Position numbers and translations under genes: made by a program | Assembly (NCBI GenBank): GCA_900555985.1 | Contig: USNF01000007.1 | Span: forward strand, 1 to 49,787 | Direction of reading: 5' to 3' | DNA: 49,787 nt | Origin: an uncultured Gemella sp. | GTDB lineage: Bacteria; Bacillota; Bacilli; Staphylococcales; Gemellaceae | Shown: one piece after another, positions 30,658-39,344 of the stretch | Numbering within the stretch: the first letter of the stretch is position 1 | Layout: every line of letters begins with the position of its first letter | Notes under the pieces: model-generated | Database searches by the model: none | The model's input: the letters and a program-made list of their open reading frames with translations, nothing else | What the model was told of the DNA's origin: nothing

Positions 30658-32020
30658 TAGACTTCTCCTCTATTGTCTCTGTTTTAAACTTACACATTAA
30701 TATTGTAGAGTACTTCTTATTATTAAGCACTTTGAATTCTCCAGAAAAATCAAATATTCTCTCTTGAATACCAAATATTCCTAATCGACCTTCTTTCTTT
30801 GCAGATTCTACACGCTCTTTTGTTAATCCTATACCATTATCAGCTATAGTTAAAATTATATAATCTGAATTACCATAAAGCTTAACAATTACTTCAGTAG
30901 CCCCTGAATGTCGTTTTATATTAGATAACGATTCCTGAATTATACGATAAAGAGTAATATCAAAGTTATTATTTTTTCCGCCATCATAATTTGTATAAAA
31001 ATCTACAGAAATACCATATAATTTCTTATAATCTTCAATATACTTACTAATTACCTCTTCTAAACTTAATTCCGCACTAGGTGGTCTTAAATTAACCGCA
31101 ATATTTCTAATATTTGTTAAACTATGCTCTATTTCTGATTGAATCAGCAATAATCGTTCTTTTTTTACATTATCAGTTTCTTTTTCTACCAAATTACTTA
31201 ATAAAAACAATAAACTCGCAAGTGATTGACTTACTTCATCATGTAACTCTCTCGAAAGCATCTTACGTTCTTCTTCTTGAATTCTAAATATCTTATTTAA
31301 TAAATAGTTATTCAATTTCTTATTCTTTTTATTATTATCTACCATTTCATTTATGGAACTAACTAACACATGGAAATCCTGACTATAGCTATCTTTATCT
31401 ATTTTTTTCTTATTATCGCCTTCTCTAATTATTTCATCAGTTACAGAAGTTAAATCTCTTACTGGTCGTTCAATTAGTTTAGAAACATAATAAGCAACTA
31501 TTAGTAACATAACAAAAACTACTACATTTAATACCAAAATTCTTAAAAATTGAGTATATGTTTTAACATAAATATCTTTTGTAAAAAAACCTATCCTTAT
31601 ATAACCAATATTAACATCATCGACAGGAGAAATATATTCTAATATTTCTCCTTTTGAACTGCCATAACTTTTATAATTATTTAATTGAGCATCATCGAAT
31701 AATATAAGTTTTTCTGGAACATCTTTAAGAGTTTTACCTATAATATTTTTGTCATTATCATAAATAATTATATATGCAACTTCCTTATTTGATGAAGCAC
31801 TATGTATCTTTTGATGTATTTCATAGGTATTTTCTGTTTTTATATCATCAGATATATCTCCAGCTAATTGATAGTAAGTTTGAGTAATTCTATCTCTTAG
31901 AGCACTTTCTAATATATCTTTATTATTAACATACGTATACACAGAAATTATACTCAAATAGATTGAATAGATTATCGCAAAAAATATAATAATCTTATTT
32001 TTAATTTTCAACTTAGCCAT
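30638..32020 (-). CDS. HisKA_3-type sensor histidine kinase
   Basis: 460 residues. Two membrane helices (about 8-28 and 158-180) enclose an extracellular domain of about 125 residues. A HAMP-like linker leads to RELHDEVSQSLASLL with phospho-acceptor His260, then an ATPase domain with NIKRHSGATEV (N box) and ADNGIGL (G1 box). This is the NarX/UhpB/DesK class, matching the NarL-type regulator. A GTG at 32035 could extend it but would overlap the upstream gene; AGTGAGG precedes the ATG at 32020. Confidence 0.92.
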   Translation of the reverse strand: MAKLKIKNKIIIFFAIIYSIYLSIISVYTYVNNKDILESALRDRITQTYYQLAGDISDDIKTENTYEIHQKIHSASSNKEVAYIIIYDNDKNIIGKTLKDVPEKLILFDDAQLNNYKSYGSSKGEILEYISPVDDVNIGYIRIGFFTKDIYVKTYTQFLRILVLNVVVFVMLLIVAYYVSKLIERPVRDLTSVTDEIIREGDNKKKIDKDSYSQDFHVLVSSINEMVDNNKKNKKLNNYLLNKIFRIQEEERKMLSRELHDEVSQSLASLLFLLSNLVEKETDNVKKERLLLIQSEIEHSLTNIRNIAVNLRPPSAELSLEEVISKYIEDYKKLYGISVDFYTNYDGGKNNNFDITLYRIIQESLSNIKRHSGATEVIVKLYGNSDYIILTIADNGIGLTKERVESAKKEGRLGIFGIQERIFDFSGEFKVLNNKKYSTILMCKFKTETIEEKSNENIID

Positions 32021-32024
32021 TTTT

Positions 32025-32924
32025 TTAATCCTCACTTATCAAATCTGGATAATCACTAGCTTTTGTTTCTTCGTACTTCTCTATCTGAAGCTGTGACAAG
32101 ACATTCTTTATAGAATTATCTTTATCTATCGATAGTAATATCTGTTTAATTTTTTCTTTATCCTCATAGCTTTTATGAGTTACTACCGGCCCAGTGGCCA
32201 CTTCTGGAAATGTCTTAATAATTTTTATATTATTCTCTATTCCTGAAAAATTACTATTCATATATTGTAAAGCCCAGTCATCAACTATCGCAGCCGATAC
32301 TGTTCCATTTATTACTTGATTTATTGATTCTTCATGACTATGTGTAAAATAACTATTGCTAAAAAATTTATTTGCTGTTGTCCCATTTTTCTTTAGATAA
32401 TCATTAAATACTAGATACCCTGAATAACTGTAAGTATCTACAAAAGCAAAACTATTGTTTTTCAATTCCTCTATAGTATTTATATTCGAATCATTCTTTG
32501 TAATTATTATTGGATGATAATATGCCTTACCTCTATTTGGCCTTACTAAAAGTTCTAACGAGCCTTTATCCTCATATAGTGAATATGCTCCAGTAGATAA
32601 AAATGCCACATCTATTTGATTATTCTTTAATAATAAATTAATATCACTATAACTTTTTTTCTCTATTAACTTAACCTTCTTATTTAATTTTTCACCAATA
32701 TAATTGGCTAATTCTTTTTCTAAAATATAACTTTTATTATCACCAGCAACAGAAATTAAACCTATTCTCAATGTATCATCGTCTTTTCTGTTATTATCAA
32801 CATTTTCTGAAACTTTTGAGAAATCAATATAATCTTCCTGATTACTTTTAAACATAAAAGGCAGTGTTACTAATAATGCTATAGATAATATAGCAACTAC
32901 TAGCCCTATTACTACTTTCTTCAT
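32025..32924 (-). CDS. PhnD-like extracytoplasmic ligand-binding protein of the sensor system
   Basis: 299 residues. An N-terminal hydrophobic segment (residues ~4-24) without a lipobox anchors or exports it. The rest is a type-2 periplasmic-binding fold of the phosphate/phosphonate class: LRIGLISVAGDNKSYILEKE, QIDVAFLSTGAYSLY, FAFVDTYSYSGYLVFNDYL and VSAAIVDDWALQY. No transporter permease is nearby; instead it heads the kinase-regulator operon. S. aureus HptA, which helps sense hexose phosphate for UhpT, has the same arrangement. Its ligand here may be glycerol-3-phosphate. Confidence 0.88.
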   Translation of the reverse strand: MKKVVIGLVVAILSIALLVTLPFMFKSNQEDYIDFSKVSENVDNNRKDDDTLRIGLISVAGDNKSYILEKELANYIGEKLNKKVKLIEKKSYSDINLLLKNNQIDVAFLSTGAYSLYEDKGSLELLVRPNRGKAYYHPIIITKNDSNINTIEELKNNSFAFVDTYSYSGYLVFNDYLKKNGTTANKFFSNSYFTHSHEESINQVINGTVSAAIVDDWALQYMNSNFSGIENNIKIIKTFPEVATGPVVTHKSYEDKEKIKQILLSIDKDNSIKNVLSQLQIEKYEETKASDYPDLISED

Positions 32925-33056
32925 TTATTAAAACCAACCTTTACTTATAATTCACTTAAACTGTATATATTCATAAACACTCATCTGAAAAGCATTTTTA
33001 TCCAATATTAAGACTCAAACAGCTGTACTAATAGTATAACACTATTAGACAATAAG

Positions 33057-33103
33057 AAAAAGAGAAACACTTGCTCAATAATATTAAGCAGTATTCTCTT
33101 TCT
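33057..33103 (-). terminator. Terminator of the pyrG-alkD operon
   Basis: A long imperfect stem starts with AAAGAGAA and ends with TTTCTCTTT on the minus strand, followed by TTCTTATT. Confidence 0.65.
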
Positions 33104-33107
33104 ATTA

Positions 33108-33764
33108 TTAGATATATTTACTAGCTTCTCTTATACTAAGTGAAGCCATATTATTTTTGTATTTTTCAATAAAATCTTTTACCCATTGGGGATTAGTTTT
33201 CGAATAGTCCCTTAAAGCCCATCCTATAGCTTTATTAATAAAAAATTCAGTATGATTTAAGTTATTAACTAATATTTTTTCTAAAAGATCAGTATCTGTC
33301 TTTTCTTTTCGTAAAATTTGATGATCTATAGCGACACGTCTTAGCCAAATATTATCATCAGCACTCCATTTTAAAATCTCTTTTTTTAACGTCTCATTCT
33401 GATAAACTAAACTTCCTATTACTTTATCAAGCGTGTCAACCGTATCCCACCATGATTTCTTTATAACTAATTTTTTTAATTTTTCAAAATCAGTAATTTC
33501 TAAAAATTTCTGCATACTCTTTAAGTAATATGCTGCAACGTATTGACATTCCCTTTTTTCATGTTTCCAACAATACTCAACAAAATCCCAATCAATTTTC
33601 TTCTCTCTTTTCGCTTCTTTAAAATAAGGTTTGCAAATTTCATCTCGAATAGGTGCTTGAATACCAAAAAAAGGAAATTTATTTTTCATATATTTAGACA
33701 TATCGAGAGCACGTGCATTATCTGCACGTGCCTCTAGTTCATTTATTATATTAAACAAATCCAT
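33108..33764 (-). CDS. DNA alkylation repair protein (AlkD-like HEAT-repeat glycosylase)
   Basis: 218 residues, mostly helical. FFGIQAPIRDEICKPYFKE, the WDTVDTLDKVIGSLV segment with the conserved Trp-Asp, and NIWLRRVAIDHQI match AlkD-like HEAT-repeat proteins. AlkD removes bulky or cationic alkylated bases by stacking the DNA rather than flipping the base. It starts two bases after the pyrG stop and depends on the pyrG message; the pairing with CTP synthesis has no obvious logic. Confidence 0.9.
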   Translation of the reverse strand: MDLFNIINELEARADNARALDMSKYMKNKFPFFGIQAPIRDEICKPYFKEAKREKKIDWDFVEYCWKHEKRECQYVAAYYLKSMQKFLEITDFEKLKKLVIKKSWWDTVDTLDKVIGSLVYQNETLKKEILKWSADDNIWLRRVAIDHQILRKEKTDTDLLEKILVNNLNHTEFFINKAIGWALRDYSKTNPQWVKDFIEKYKNNMASLSIREASKYI

Positions 33765-33766
33765 AA

Positions 33767-35368
33767 TTAACGTTTATTTTCTAAACTTGCTTTAATAAAT
33801 CCAGCAAATAATGGATGTGCTTTTTCTGGACGAGATTTGAATTCCGGGTGGAATTGACCAGCAACAAACCATGGGTGTTCTGGTAATTCTACAATTTCTA
33901 CTAATCTACCATCTGGACTTACTCCTGATAGAACTAATCCTTTATTAGTTAATCTTTCACGGTAGAAATTATTGAATTCATATCTGTGGCGGTGTCTTTC
34001 AGTTATGTTGATTTCACCATACTCTTTATGTGCTCGTGACCCTTCTACTAATGTACATGGATAACTTCCAAGACGTAAAGTTCCTCCCATTTCTACTACA
34101 TTTTCTTGGTCAGGAAGTAAATTAATGATTGGATATGGTGTATTTGGATCTAATTCTGAAGAGTGAGCTCCAGTTAGACCGCAAACATTTCTTGCAAATT
34201 CAACAGCTGCAAGTTGCATACCTAAACAAATACCAAAGAATGGTACTTTGTTTTCACGAGCATATTTGATAGTTGTGATTTTACCTTCAACACCACGGTC
34301 TCCAAATCCACCAGGAACTAAAATTCCATCAGCATCTTTAAGGTATTCATGAACATTTTCTTCAGTAATATCTTCTGATTGAATCCAATCAATTTTAACT
34401 TTAGCATTGTGTTTATAACCTGCATGTTTTAATGATTCAACTACAGAAATATAAGCATCATGTAATTCTACATATTTACCAACTAATGCAATTCTTACTT
34501 CATCTTTTAGATTATCTACACGCTCTACTAGTGATATCCACTCTTCCATGTCCGCTTCTTTAGCTGTTAAGTTGAAGTGTTTTAAAATGATATCATCAAT
34601 TTTTTGTTCTTTCAGATTTAATGGTAATTGGTATAAATTACTTACATCACGGCTTTCAATAACATTTTGTTTTGGAATATCACAGAATAATGATATTTTA
34701 GCACGTAATTCATCTGTTAATGCAAGTTCATTTCTAACAACAATAATGTCTGGTTGGATACCTAATCCACGTAATTCTTTTACAGATTGTTGTGTAGGTT
34801 TTGTTTTCATTTCACCAGCAGCTTTAATGTAAGGTAATAAAGTACAGTGTACATAGCATACATTTTCGCGACCTAAATCACTACGAATTTGTCGAATTGC
34901 TTCTAAAAATGGTAATGATTCGATATCTCCAGTTGTTCCACCAATTTCTGTAATTACTACATCCGCGTCACTTGATTCTCCTGCTAGTAGTACACGTGAT
35001 TTAATTTCATTTGTTACGTGTGGAATTACTTGAACTGTTCCTCCTAAATAATCTCCACGACGTTCTTTTTCAATAATTGATGAATAAACACGACCAGCAG
35101 TTACGTTAGAATATTGACCAAGGTTAACATCGATAAATCTTTCATAGTGTCCTAAGTCTAAATCTGTTTCTGCTCCATCTTCTGTTACAAAAACTTCTCC
35201 ATGTTGATAAGGACTCATAGTTCCTGGGTCAACATTTAAGTATGGATCAAATTTTTGAAGTGTCACTTTTAATCCTCTGTTTTTAAGTACTCTACCTACT
35301 GATGCAGCTACAATACCTTTTCCTAATGATGATACTACTCCACCTGTTACAAAAATATATTTTGTCAT
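33767..35368 (-). CDS. pyrG: CTP synthase
   Basis: 533 residues, full length. The amidoligase half begins TKYIFVTGGVVSSLGKGI and has QKFDPYLNVDPGTMSP and EIGGTTGDIES. The glutaminase half has GGFGDRG, the nucleophile Cys in FFGICLGMQ and the HPEF motif. PyrG aminates UTP to CTP with glutamine. Its leader carries a GGGC start and a C-rich terminator, the signature of CTP-sensing attenuation. Confidence 0.97.
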   Translation of the reverse strand: MTKYIFVTGGVVSSLGKGIVAASVGRVLKNRGLKVTLQKFDPYLNVDPGTMSPYQHGEVFVTEDGAETDLDLGHYERFIDVNLGQYSNVTAGRVYSSIIEKERRGDYLGGTVQVIPHVTNEIKSRVLLAGESSDADVVITEIGGTTGDIESLPFLEAIRQIRSDLGRENVCYVHCTLLPYIKAAGEMKTKPTQQSVKELRGLGIQPDIIVVRNELALTDELRAKISLFCDIPKQNVIESRDVSNLYQLPLNLKEQKIDDIILKHFNLTAKEADMEEWISLVERVDNLKDEVRIALVGKYVELHDAYISVVESLKHAGYKHNAKVKIDWIQSEDITEENVHEYLKDADGILVPGGFGDRGVEGKITTIKYARENKVPFFGICLGMQLAAVEFARNVCGLTGAHSSELDPNTPYPIINLLPDQENVVEMGGTLRLGSYPCTLVEGSRAHKEYGEINITERHRHRYEFNNFYRERLTNKGLVLSGVSPDGRLVEIVELPEHPWFVAGQFHPEFKSRPEKAHPLFAGFIKASLENKR

Positions 35369-35393
35369 GTTAATCTCCTTTATAAAAAATAAA

Positions 35394-35418
35394 ACCCCCT
35401 ACGTAAATCGTAGGGGGT
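35394..35418 (-). terminator. pyrG leader attenuator
   Basis: ACCCCCTACG (35394-35403) pairs with CGTAGGGGGT (35409-35418). On the minus strand the upstream arm begins CCACCCCC, a C-rich tract that an added poly-G run could pair with, and the hairpin is followed by TTTTATTTTTTA. Confidence 0.85.
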
Positions 35419-35445
35419 GGTTTTCTTCTATCACTCTTTTAGAGT

Positions 35446-35485
35446 GCCCGTATATTATGATAGCATAACATTATATTTTATTCAA
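35446..35485 (-). promoter_or_regulatory. pyrG promoter with a GGGC transcription start
   Basis: Minus-strand TTGAAT (35485-35480), 17 bases, TATCAT (35462-35457), seven bases, then GGGC (35449-35446). In Bacillus, low CTP makes RNA polymerase stutter at this GGG and add Gs that block the terminator. All required parts are present here. Confidence 0.8.
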
Positions 35486-35502
35486 CTAAAATATTTTAAA
35501 TT

Positions 35503-36054
35503 CTAGAAGAATTTAAATGAACTAAATGGATAGTATCTTAGACTTACTTTACCAATCATCGCTTCTTTTTTAACAAATCCAAAGACACGACTATCTGTAC
35601 TATGTTGTCTATTATCACCCATTACAAAATACATTCCTTCTGGAACAGTTTTTGATTTAGTACTACTTAGGTACTCTATGTTAAAGTCTGGTGTAAATGG
35701 AGCTGTCCCTGATTCTTTAGCCTCTTTAATTTTTTGAGTTAAATAAGGTTCATCTACTTTTTGACCGTTTATATATAAAACATCATCTTTATATTCTATA
35801 GTGTCTCCTGGAGCACCAATTACACGTTTAATATAATCATCTGTTTCATTTGCATGGAATACTACTTCATCACCACGTTCATAGTTTTTACTAAGTTTAT
35901 TAACGAAAACTTTATCATTATCAGCAAATGTATAGTCCATAGAATGTCCTTTAACTGTAAATGGAGCTATTACATAAGTACTTAAAACTAAGTAAATTAC
36001 TATAGATGCGACAACTACTACAATCCATTCAAATATTTCTTTTAAAAATTTCAC
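35503..36054 (-). CDS. lepB: Type I signal peptidase
   Basis: 183 residues. One N-terminal membrane anchor (about 8-28) is followed by the catalytic Ser38 in GHSMDYT, Lys76 in YIKRVIG and the family boxes GAPGDTIEY and MGDNRQHSTDSR. It cleaves secretory signal peptides outside the membrane and would process the secreted proteins of this window. The start is GTG with AGAGGG eight bases upstream. A weak hairpin (AAATTCT/AGAATTT) overlaps its stop codon. Confidence 0.95.
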   Translation of the reverse strand: MKFLKEIFEWIVVVVASIVIYLVLSTYVIAPFTVKGHSMDYTFADNDKVFVNKLSKNYERGDEVVFHANETDDYIKRVIGAPGDTIEYKDDVLYINGQKVDEPYLTQKIKEAKESGTAPFTPDFNIEYLSSTKSKTVPEGMYFVMGDNRQHSTDSRVFGFVKKEAMIGKVSLRYYPFSSFKFF

Positions 36055-36338
36055 TTCGTTATCCCTCTTAAATTTTATATTATTATGATTTTTTATTCTA
36101 CCACATATCTAGTCAAAAATCAAAAATATCTTTTTAATCTAAGTATATATAGGTGAATTATTAAATCTATTTACTAATTATATTAAATATACATTAATCA
36201 TAACTAAAAATAACAACTATATAAATAACAACTATATTATACTATATTTCTTGTATCTCTTTTTTCAAACTACACTCTAAATTTGTAAACGTTAAACAGA
36301 TTTATTGATTTAAATAGTGTATATGATATAATCATAAA
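36055..36338. other. Intergenic region between lepB and the thiamine operon
   Basis: About 280 AT-rich bases with no credible gene. A 15-bp direct repeat (AATAACAACTATATA/T) lies in tandem at 36209-36238. The right end holds the thiamine operon promoter. Confidence 0.5.
36305..36332 (+). promoter_or_regulatory. Promoter of the thiamine-precursor uptake operon
   Basis: TTGATT (36305-36310) and TATAAT (36327-36332) are separated by 16 bases. Transcription would start at the beginning of the riboswitch. Confidence 0.65.
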
Positions 36339-36421
36339 TACGGGAGTCTGTGAACAGTCTGAGAGGAAATATTTATAATTTTCGACCGAACCTGATCTGG
36401 GTAATGCCAGCGTAGGTAGTA
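36339..36421 (+). promoter_or_regulatory. TPP riboswitch (THI element)
   Basis: The conserved core appears in order: CGGGAGTCTGTG, CAGTCTGAGAG, then ACCTGATCTGGGTAATGCCA and GCGTAGGTAG. Downstream, ACCCCTTT (about 36443-36450) can pair with AAGGAGGT just before the TTG start, with TTTTTT after it. The switch may therefore mask the ribosome site, end transcription, or both when TPP is plentiful. Confidence 0.93.
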
Positions 36422-36472
36422 TTCTTTAAGACCTAACTTAGACCCCTTTAAATTGTAAGGAGGTTTTTTATT

Positions 36473-36757
36473 TTGTCAAATTGCAGTATTGCATTACAAA
36501 TTCTTCCATTAAGCGAACATAATGAAGAAAAAATAAAAATAATAGATAATGTAATTAATTATCTACAGAAAAAACATTCTAATGTCGTTGTTTCTCCTTT
36601 TGAAACAGTAATAGAAGGTGAATTTAATGACTTGATGAACACATTAAAAGAATGTTTAATAATTGCGGGTGAAGATAGCAAAAATATTTTTGCTAATGTG
36701 AAAATTAATTATGGAGATATTTTAACTATAGATGAAAAGCTTAGCAAATTTAATTAA
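36473..36757 (+). CDS. Thiamine-binding YkoF/MTH1187-family protein
   Basis: 94 residues with a ferredoxin-like fold typical of PF01910 proteins: SIALQILPLSEHNEEKIKIID, then VSPFETVIEGEFNDLMNTL and VFANVKINY-like NIFANVKINYG. Relatives bind thiamine or its pyrimidine part in the cytoplasm. The start is TTG, with AAGGAGG ten bases upstream. It is first in the riboswitch operon and overlaps the permease gene by 26 bases. Confidence 0.85.
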   Translation: MSNCSIALQILPLSEHNEEKIKIIDNVINYLQKKHSNVVVSPFETVIEGEFNDLMNTLKECLIIAGEDSKNIFANVKINYGDILTIDEKLSKFN

Positions 36758-37517
36758 TAAATATGCTGCCGCTATTTCTATGATTATTCTACTTATTATT
36801 TGGCAAGGAGCTGGATATTTAAACTTACTTCCTAAGTATATTATTCCTACTCCTATAGAAATAGTACAGTCTTTCATTAAAAATTATAAACAATTAATTT
36901 TCCACAGTAAAATCACCCTCCTAGAAGCTATTATCGGTTTACTACTTGGTATTATAATAGCTTGGACTTTAGCTTTGATTATGGATAGTATTCCAGTATT
37001 TAATAAAGCTATTTATCCTCTATTAGTACTAACACAAACTATTCCTACTATAGCTATCGCACCTATTTTGGTTCTTTGGCTTGGGTACGGATTAACACCA
37101 AAGATTGTTTTAATAGTTTTAACTACAACCTTCCCTATTGTCGTTAGTATATTAGATGGATTTAGAAATTGTGATAATGATATGATCACATTATTAAAAC
37201 TTATGAATGCTAGTAAATTACAAATACTATGGCATGTTAAAATACCAACTAGCTTAAGTTACTTCTATGCAGGACTTAGAGTAAGTGTTTCTTATGCATT
37301 TATAGCCGCAGTAGTAGCTGAATGGTTAGGAGGTTTTGAAGGCCTAGGTGTTTATATGATTAAAGCAAAAAAACTATTCGAATACGATACTATGTTCGCA
37401 ATTATAATATTAGTATCTATTATAAGTTTACTAAGTATAGAATTAGTTAAACTAAGTGAAAAAAAATTTATTAAATGGAAATATATAGGAGAAAATCATG
37501 AAAAAAATACTAATTAG
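36732..37517 (+). CDS. ABC transporter permease for a thiamine precursor (ThiX-like)
   Basis: 261 residues, about six helices, SsuC/TauC-type permease. The EAA loop that contacts the ATPase reads LLKLMNASKLQILWHVKIPTS, given here as LLKLMNAS and HVKIPTS. YAGLRVSVSYAFIAAVVAEWLGG follows, as in HMP-precursor permeases. It starts within the previous gene and overlaps the binding-protein gene by 20 bases. Confidence 0.9.
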   Translation: MKSLANLINKYAAAISMIILLIIWQGAGYLNLLPKYIIPTPIEIVQSFIKNYKQLIFHSKITLLEAIIGLLLGIIIAWTLALIMDSIPVFNKAIYPLLVLTQTIPTIAIAPILVLWLGYGLTPKIVLIVLTTTFPIVVSILDGFRNCDNDMITLLKLMNASKLQILWHVKIPTSLSYFYAGLRVSVSYAFIAAVVAEWLGGFEGLGVYMIKAKKLFEYDTMFAIIILVSIISLLSIELVKLSEKKFIKWKYIGENHEKNTN

Positions 37518-38493
37518 TATATTTTCTATTATTATTGCAGTAACACTTACAGCATGTAGTTCTGCTAATAATAGTTCAAATAATAAAGATTTAAAAAAAG
37601 TTGACTTTGTATTAGACTGGGCAGTTAATACAAACCACACTGGACTATTTGTTGCAAAAGAAAAAGGTTATTTTGCTGAGGAAGGAATAGATCTTGATAT
37701 TAAGCCTGCACCAGAAGATAGTACATCAGATTTAATAATCAATAACAAAGCACCATTTGGAATCTACTATCAAGATACAATGGCTAGTAAGCTTTCTAAA
37801 GGAGCTGGTATTACAGCTGTAGCTGCTATAATTGAGCATAATACATCAGGTATTATCTCACCTAAGAAAAATAATATTACAGAACCTAAAGCATTACAAG
37901 GTAAAAAATATGGAACATGGAATGATCCTGTTGAATTAGCTATGATTAAATCTCTAGTTGAAAAACAAGGTGGCGATTATAACAAAATTGAATTAGTACC
38001 AAATAGTGATAGTAATTCAATTACACCTTTAGAAAATGGAGTTTTTGATGCTGCTTGGATTTACTATGCATGGGATGGTAAATTAGCAGAAAGTATGAAT
38101 TTAGAAACTAACTTCTTCTATCTAAAAGATTTTAATAAGGATCTAGATTACTATTCACCAGTAATTATCGCAAATAATGACTATCTAAAAAATAACAAAG
38201 AAGAAGCAAAAAAAGTTCTTAGAGCTATTAAGAAAGGATATGTCTACGCTATGGAACATCCTGAAGAAGCTGCAGATATTTTAATAAAAAATGCACCAGA
38301 ACTAAAAGAAAAACGTGATTTCGTAGTAGCGTCACAAAAATACATCTCTCAACAATATGCTTCAAATAAAGAGCATTGGGGAGAATTTGATGCTGAAAGA
38401 TGGAACGCATTTTACCGTTGGGTTAACGAAAACAAAATTATCGAAAAACCTCTTGCAGACAATACAGGATTTAGCAATGACTACATAAAATAA
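37498..38493 (+). CDS. Substrate-binding lipoprotein for a pyrimidine thiamine precursor (ThiY-like)
   Basis: 331 residues. A lipobox (LTAC, Cys20) shows membrane attachment by lipid. The mature part is an NMT1/THI5-like binding fold: VDFVLDWAVNTNHTGLFVA, AKEKGYFAEEGIDLDI, KYGTWNDPVELAMIK. The WxxNxNHxG motif is typical of ThiY, which binds formyl-aminopyrimidine, a degraded thiamine product. The stop overlaps the ATPase start by one base. Confidence 0.9.
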   Translation: MKKILISIFSIIIAVTLTACSSANNSSNNKDLKKVDFVLDWAVNTNHTGLFVAKEKGYFAEEGIDLDIKPAPEDSTSDLIINNKAPFGIYYQDTMASKLSKGAGITAVAAIIEHNTSGIISPKKNNITEPKALQGKKYGTWNDPVELAMIKSLVEKQGGDYNKIELVPNSDSNSITPLENGVFDAAWIYYAWDGKLAESMNLETNFFYLKDFNKDLDYYSPVIIANNDYLKNNKEEAKKVLRAIKKGYVYAMEHPEEAADILIKNAPELKEKRDFVVASQKYISQQYASNKEHWGEFDAERWNAFYRWVNENKIIEKPLADNTGFSNDYIK

Positions 38494-39212
38494 TGAGTGT
38501 CTTAACAATAAAAAACTTATCTTTCAATTACCCAAATAACAATATATTAAAAAATATTAATATTCATGTCGACCAAGGTGAAATTGTTTCTATTCTGGGT
38601 GGAAGCGGGGTTGGGAAAACTACCTTATTTAATTTAATTGCAGGTATCAACGAACTTCAATCCGGAACTATAGAAATTCAAGGAAATTCTAATTTCAAAG
38701 GAAAAGTCAGCTATATGCTTCAAAAAGATTTACTTTTAGAACATAAAACTGTAATTCAAAATATAATACTTCCCCTTCTTATAAAAAAAGTAAATAAAAA
38801 AGAAGCGGAAGCGGAAGCCATAAAAAACTTAAAACTATTTAATCTTTATGACTATAAAGATAAATATCCGAGTGAATTAAGTGGTGGTATGCGCCAAAGA
38901 GTAGCACTTTTAAGAACTTATATGTTTAAAGAAGAATTGTTTTTACTAGACGAACCTTTTAGTGCCCTTGATGCAATAACAAAAATATCATTACATTCTT
39001 GGTATTTAGATATTTGTAAAAAGTTTAATCTTACAACCTTACTAATAACACATGATATTGATGAAGCAATCGACCTTAGTGACAGAATATATATTATTAA
39101 AAATAAACCTGGTGAGATTATTTCCGAAATAAAAGTTCAACTAAATGGTGAAAATATTGATGAACAAAAATTAAAATATAAAAGAGAAATTTTAAAACTT
39201 CTAGGTTTATAA
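38493..39212 (+). CDS. ABC transporter ATPase (ThiZ-like)
   Basis: 239 residues. Walker A GGSGVGKTT, Q loop YMLQKDLLLEH, signature LSGGMRQRV, Walker B LFLLDEPFSALD and the H loop LLITHDIDEA are all intact. It powers the ThiX/ThiY import system encoded just upstream. Last gene of the TPP-riboswitch operon, followed by a strong terminator. Confidence 0.93.
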   Translation: MSVLTIKNLSFNYPNNNILKNINIHVDQGEIVSILGGSGVGKTTLFNLIAGINELQSGTIEIQGNSNFKGKVSYMLQKDLLLEHKTVIQNIILPLLIKKVNKKEAEAEAIKNLKLFNLYDYKDKYPSELSGGMRQRVALLRTYMFKEELFLLDEPFSALDAITKISLHSWYLDICKKFNLTTLLITHDIDEAIDLSDRIYIIKNKPGEIISEIKVQLNGENIDEQKLKYKREILKLLGL

Positions 39213-39213
39213 T

Positions 39214-39251
39214 AAAAGAACAGAGTCAGTTTAAACTGATTCTGTTCTTTT
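39214..39251 (+). terminator. Terminator of the thiamine operon
   Basis: Two 19-base arms (39214-39232 and 39233-39251), with AAAAGAACAGA at the base and a T run after, form a long stem with one G-U pair. Confidence 0.85.
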
Positions 39252-39344
39252 TATTATTTATTAGTAAATATATTTATAAAAACATATAATTTTTCCTATA
39301 TACAATATATAATAAAATTATAAGTAAATAAAAGGGGTTTCTAT

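Noticed and set aside
36209..36238. A 15-bp tandem duplication as a regulatory repeat
   Set aside because: Only two copies, far from the promoter; it looks like a neutral duplication.
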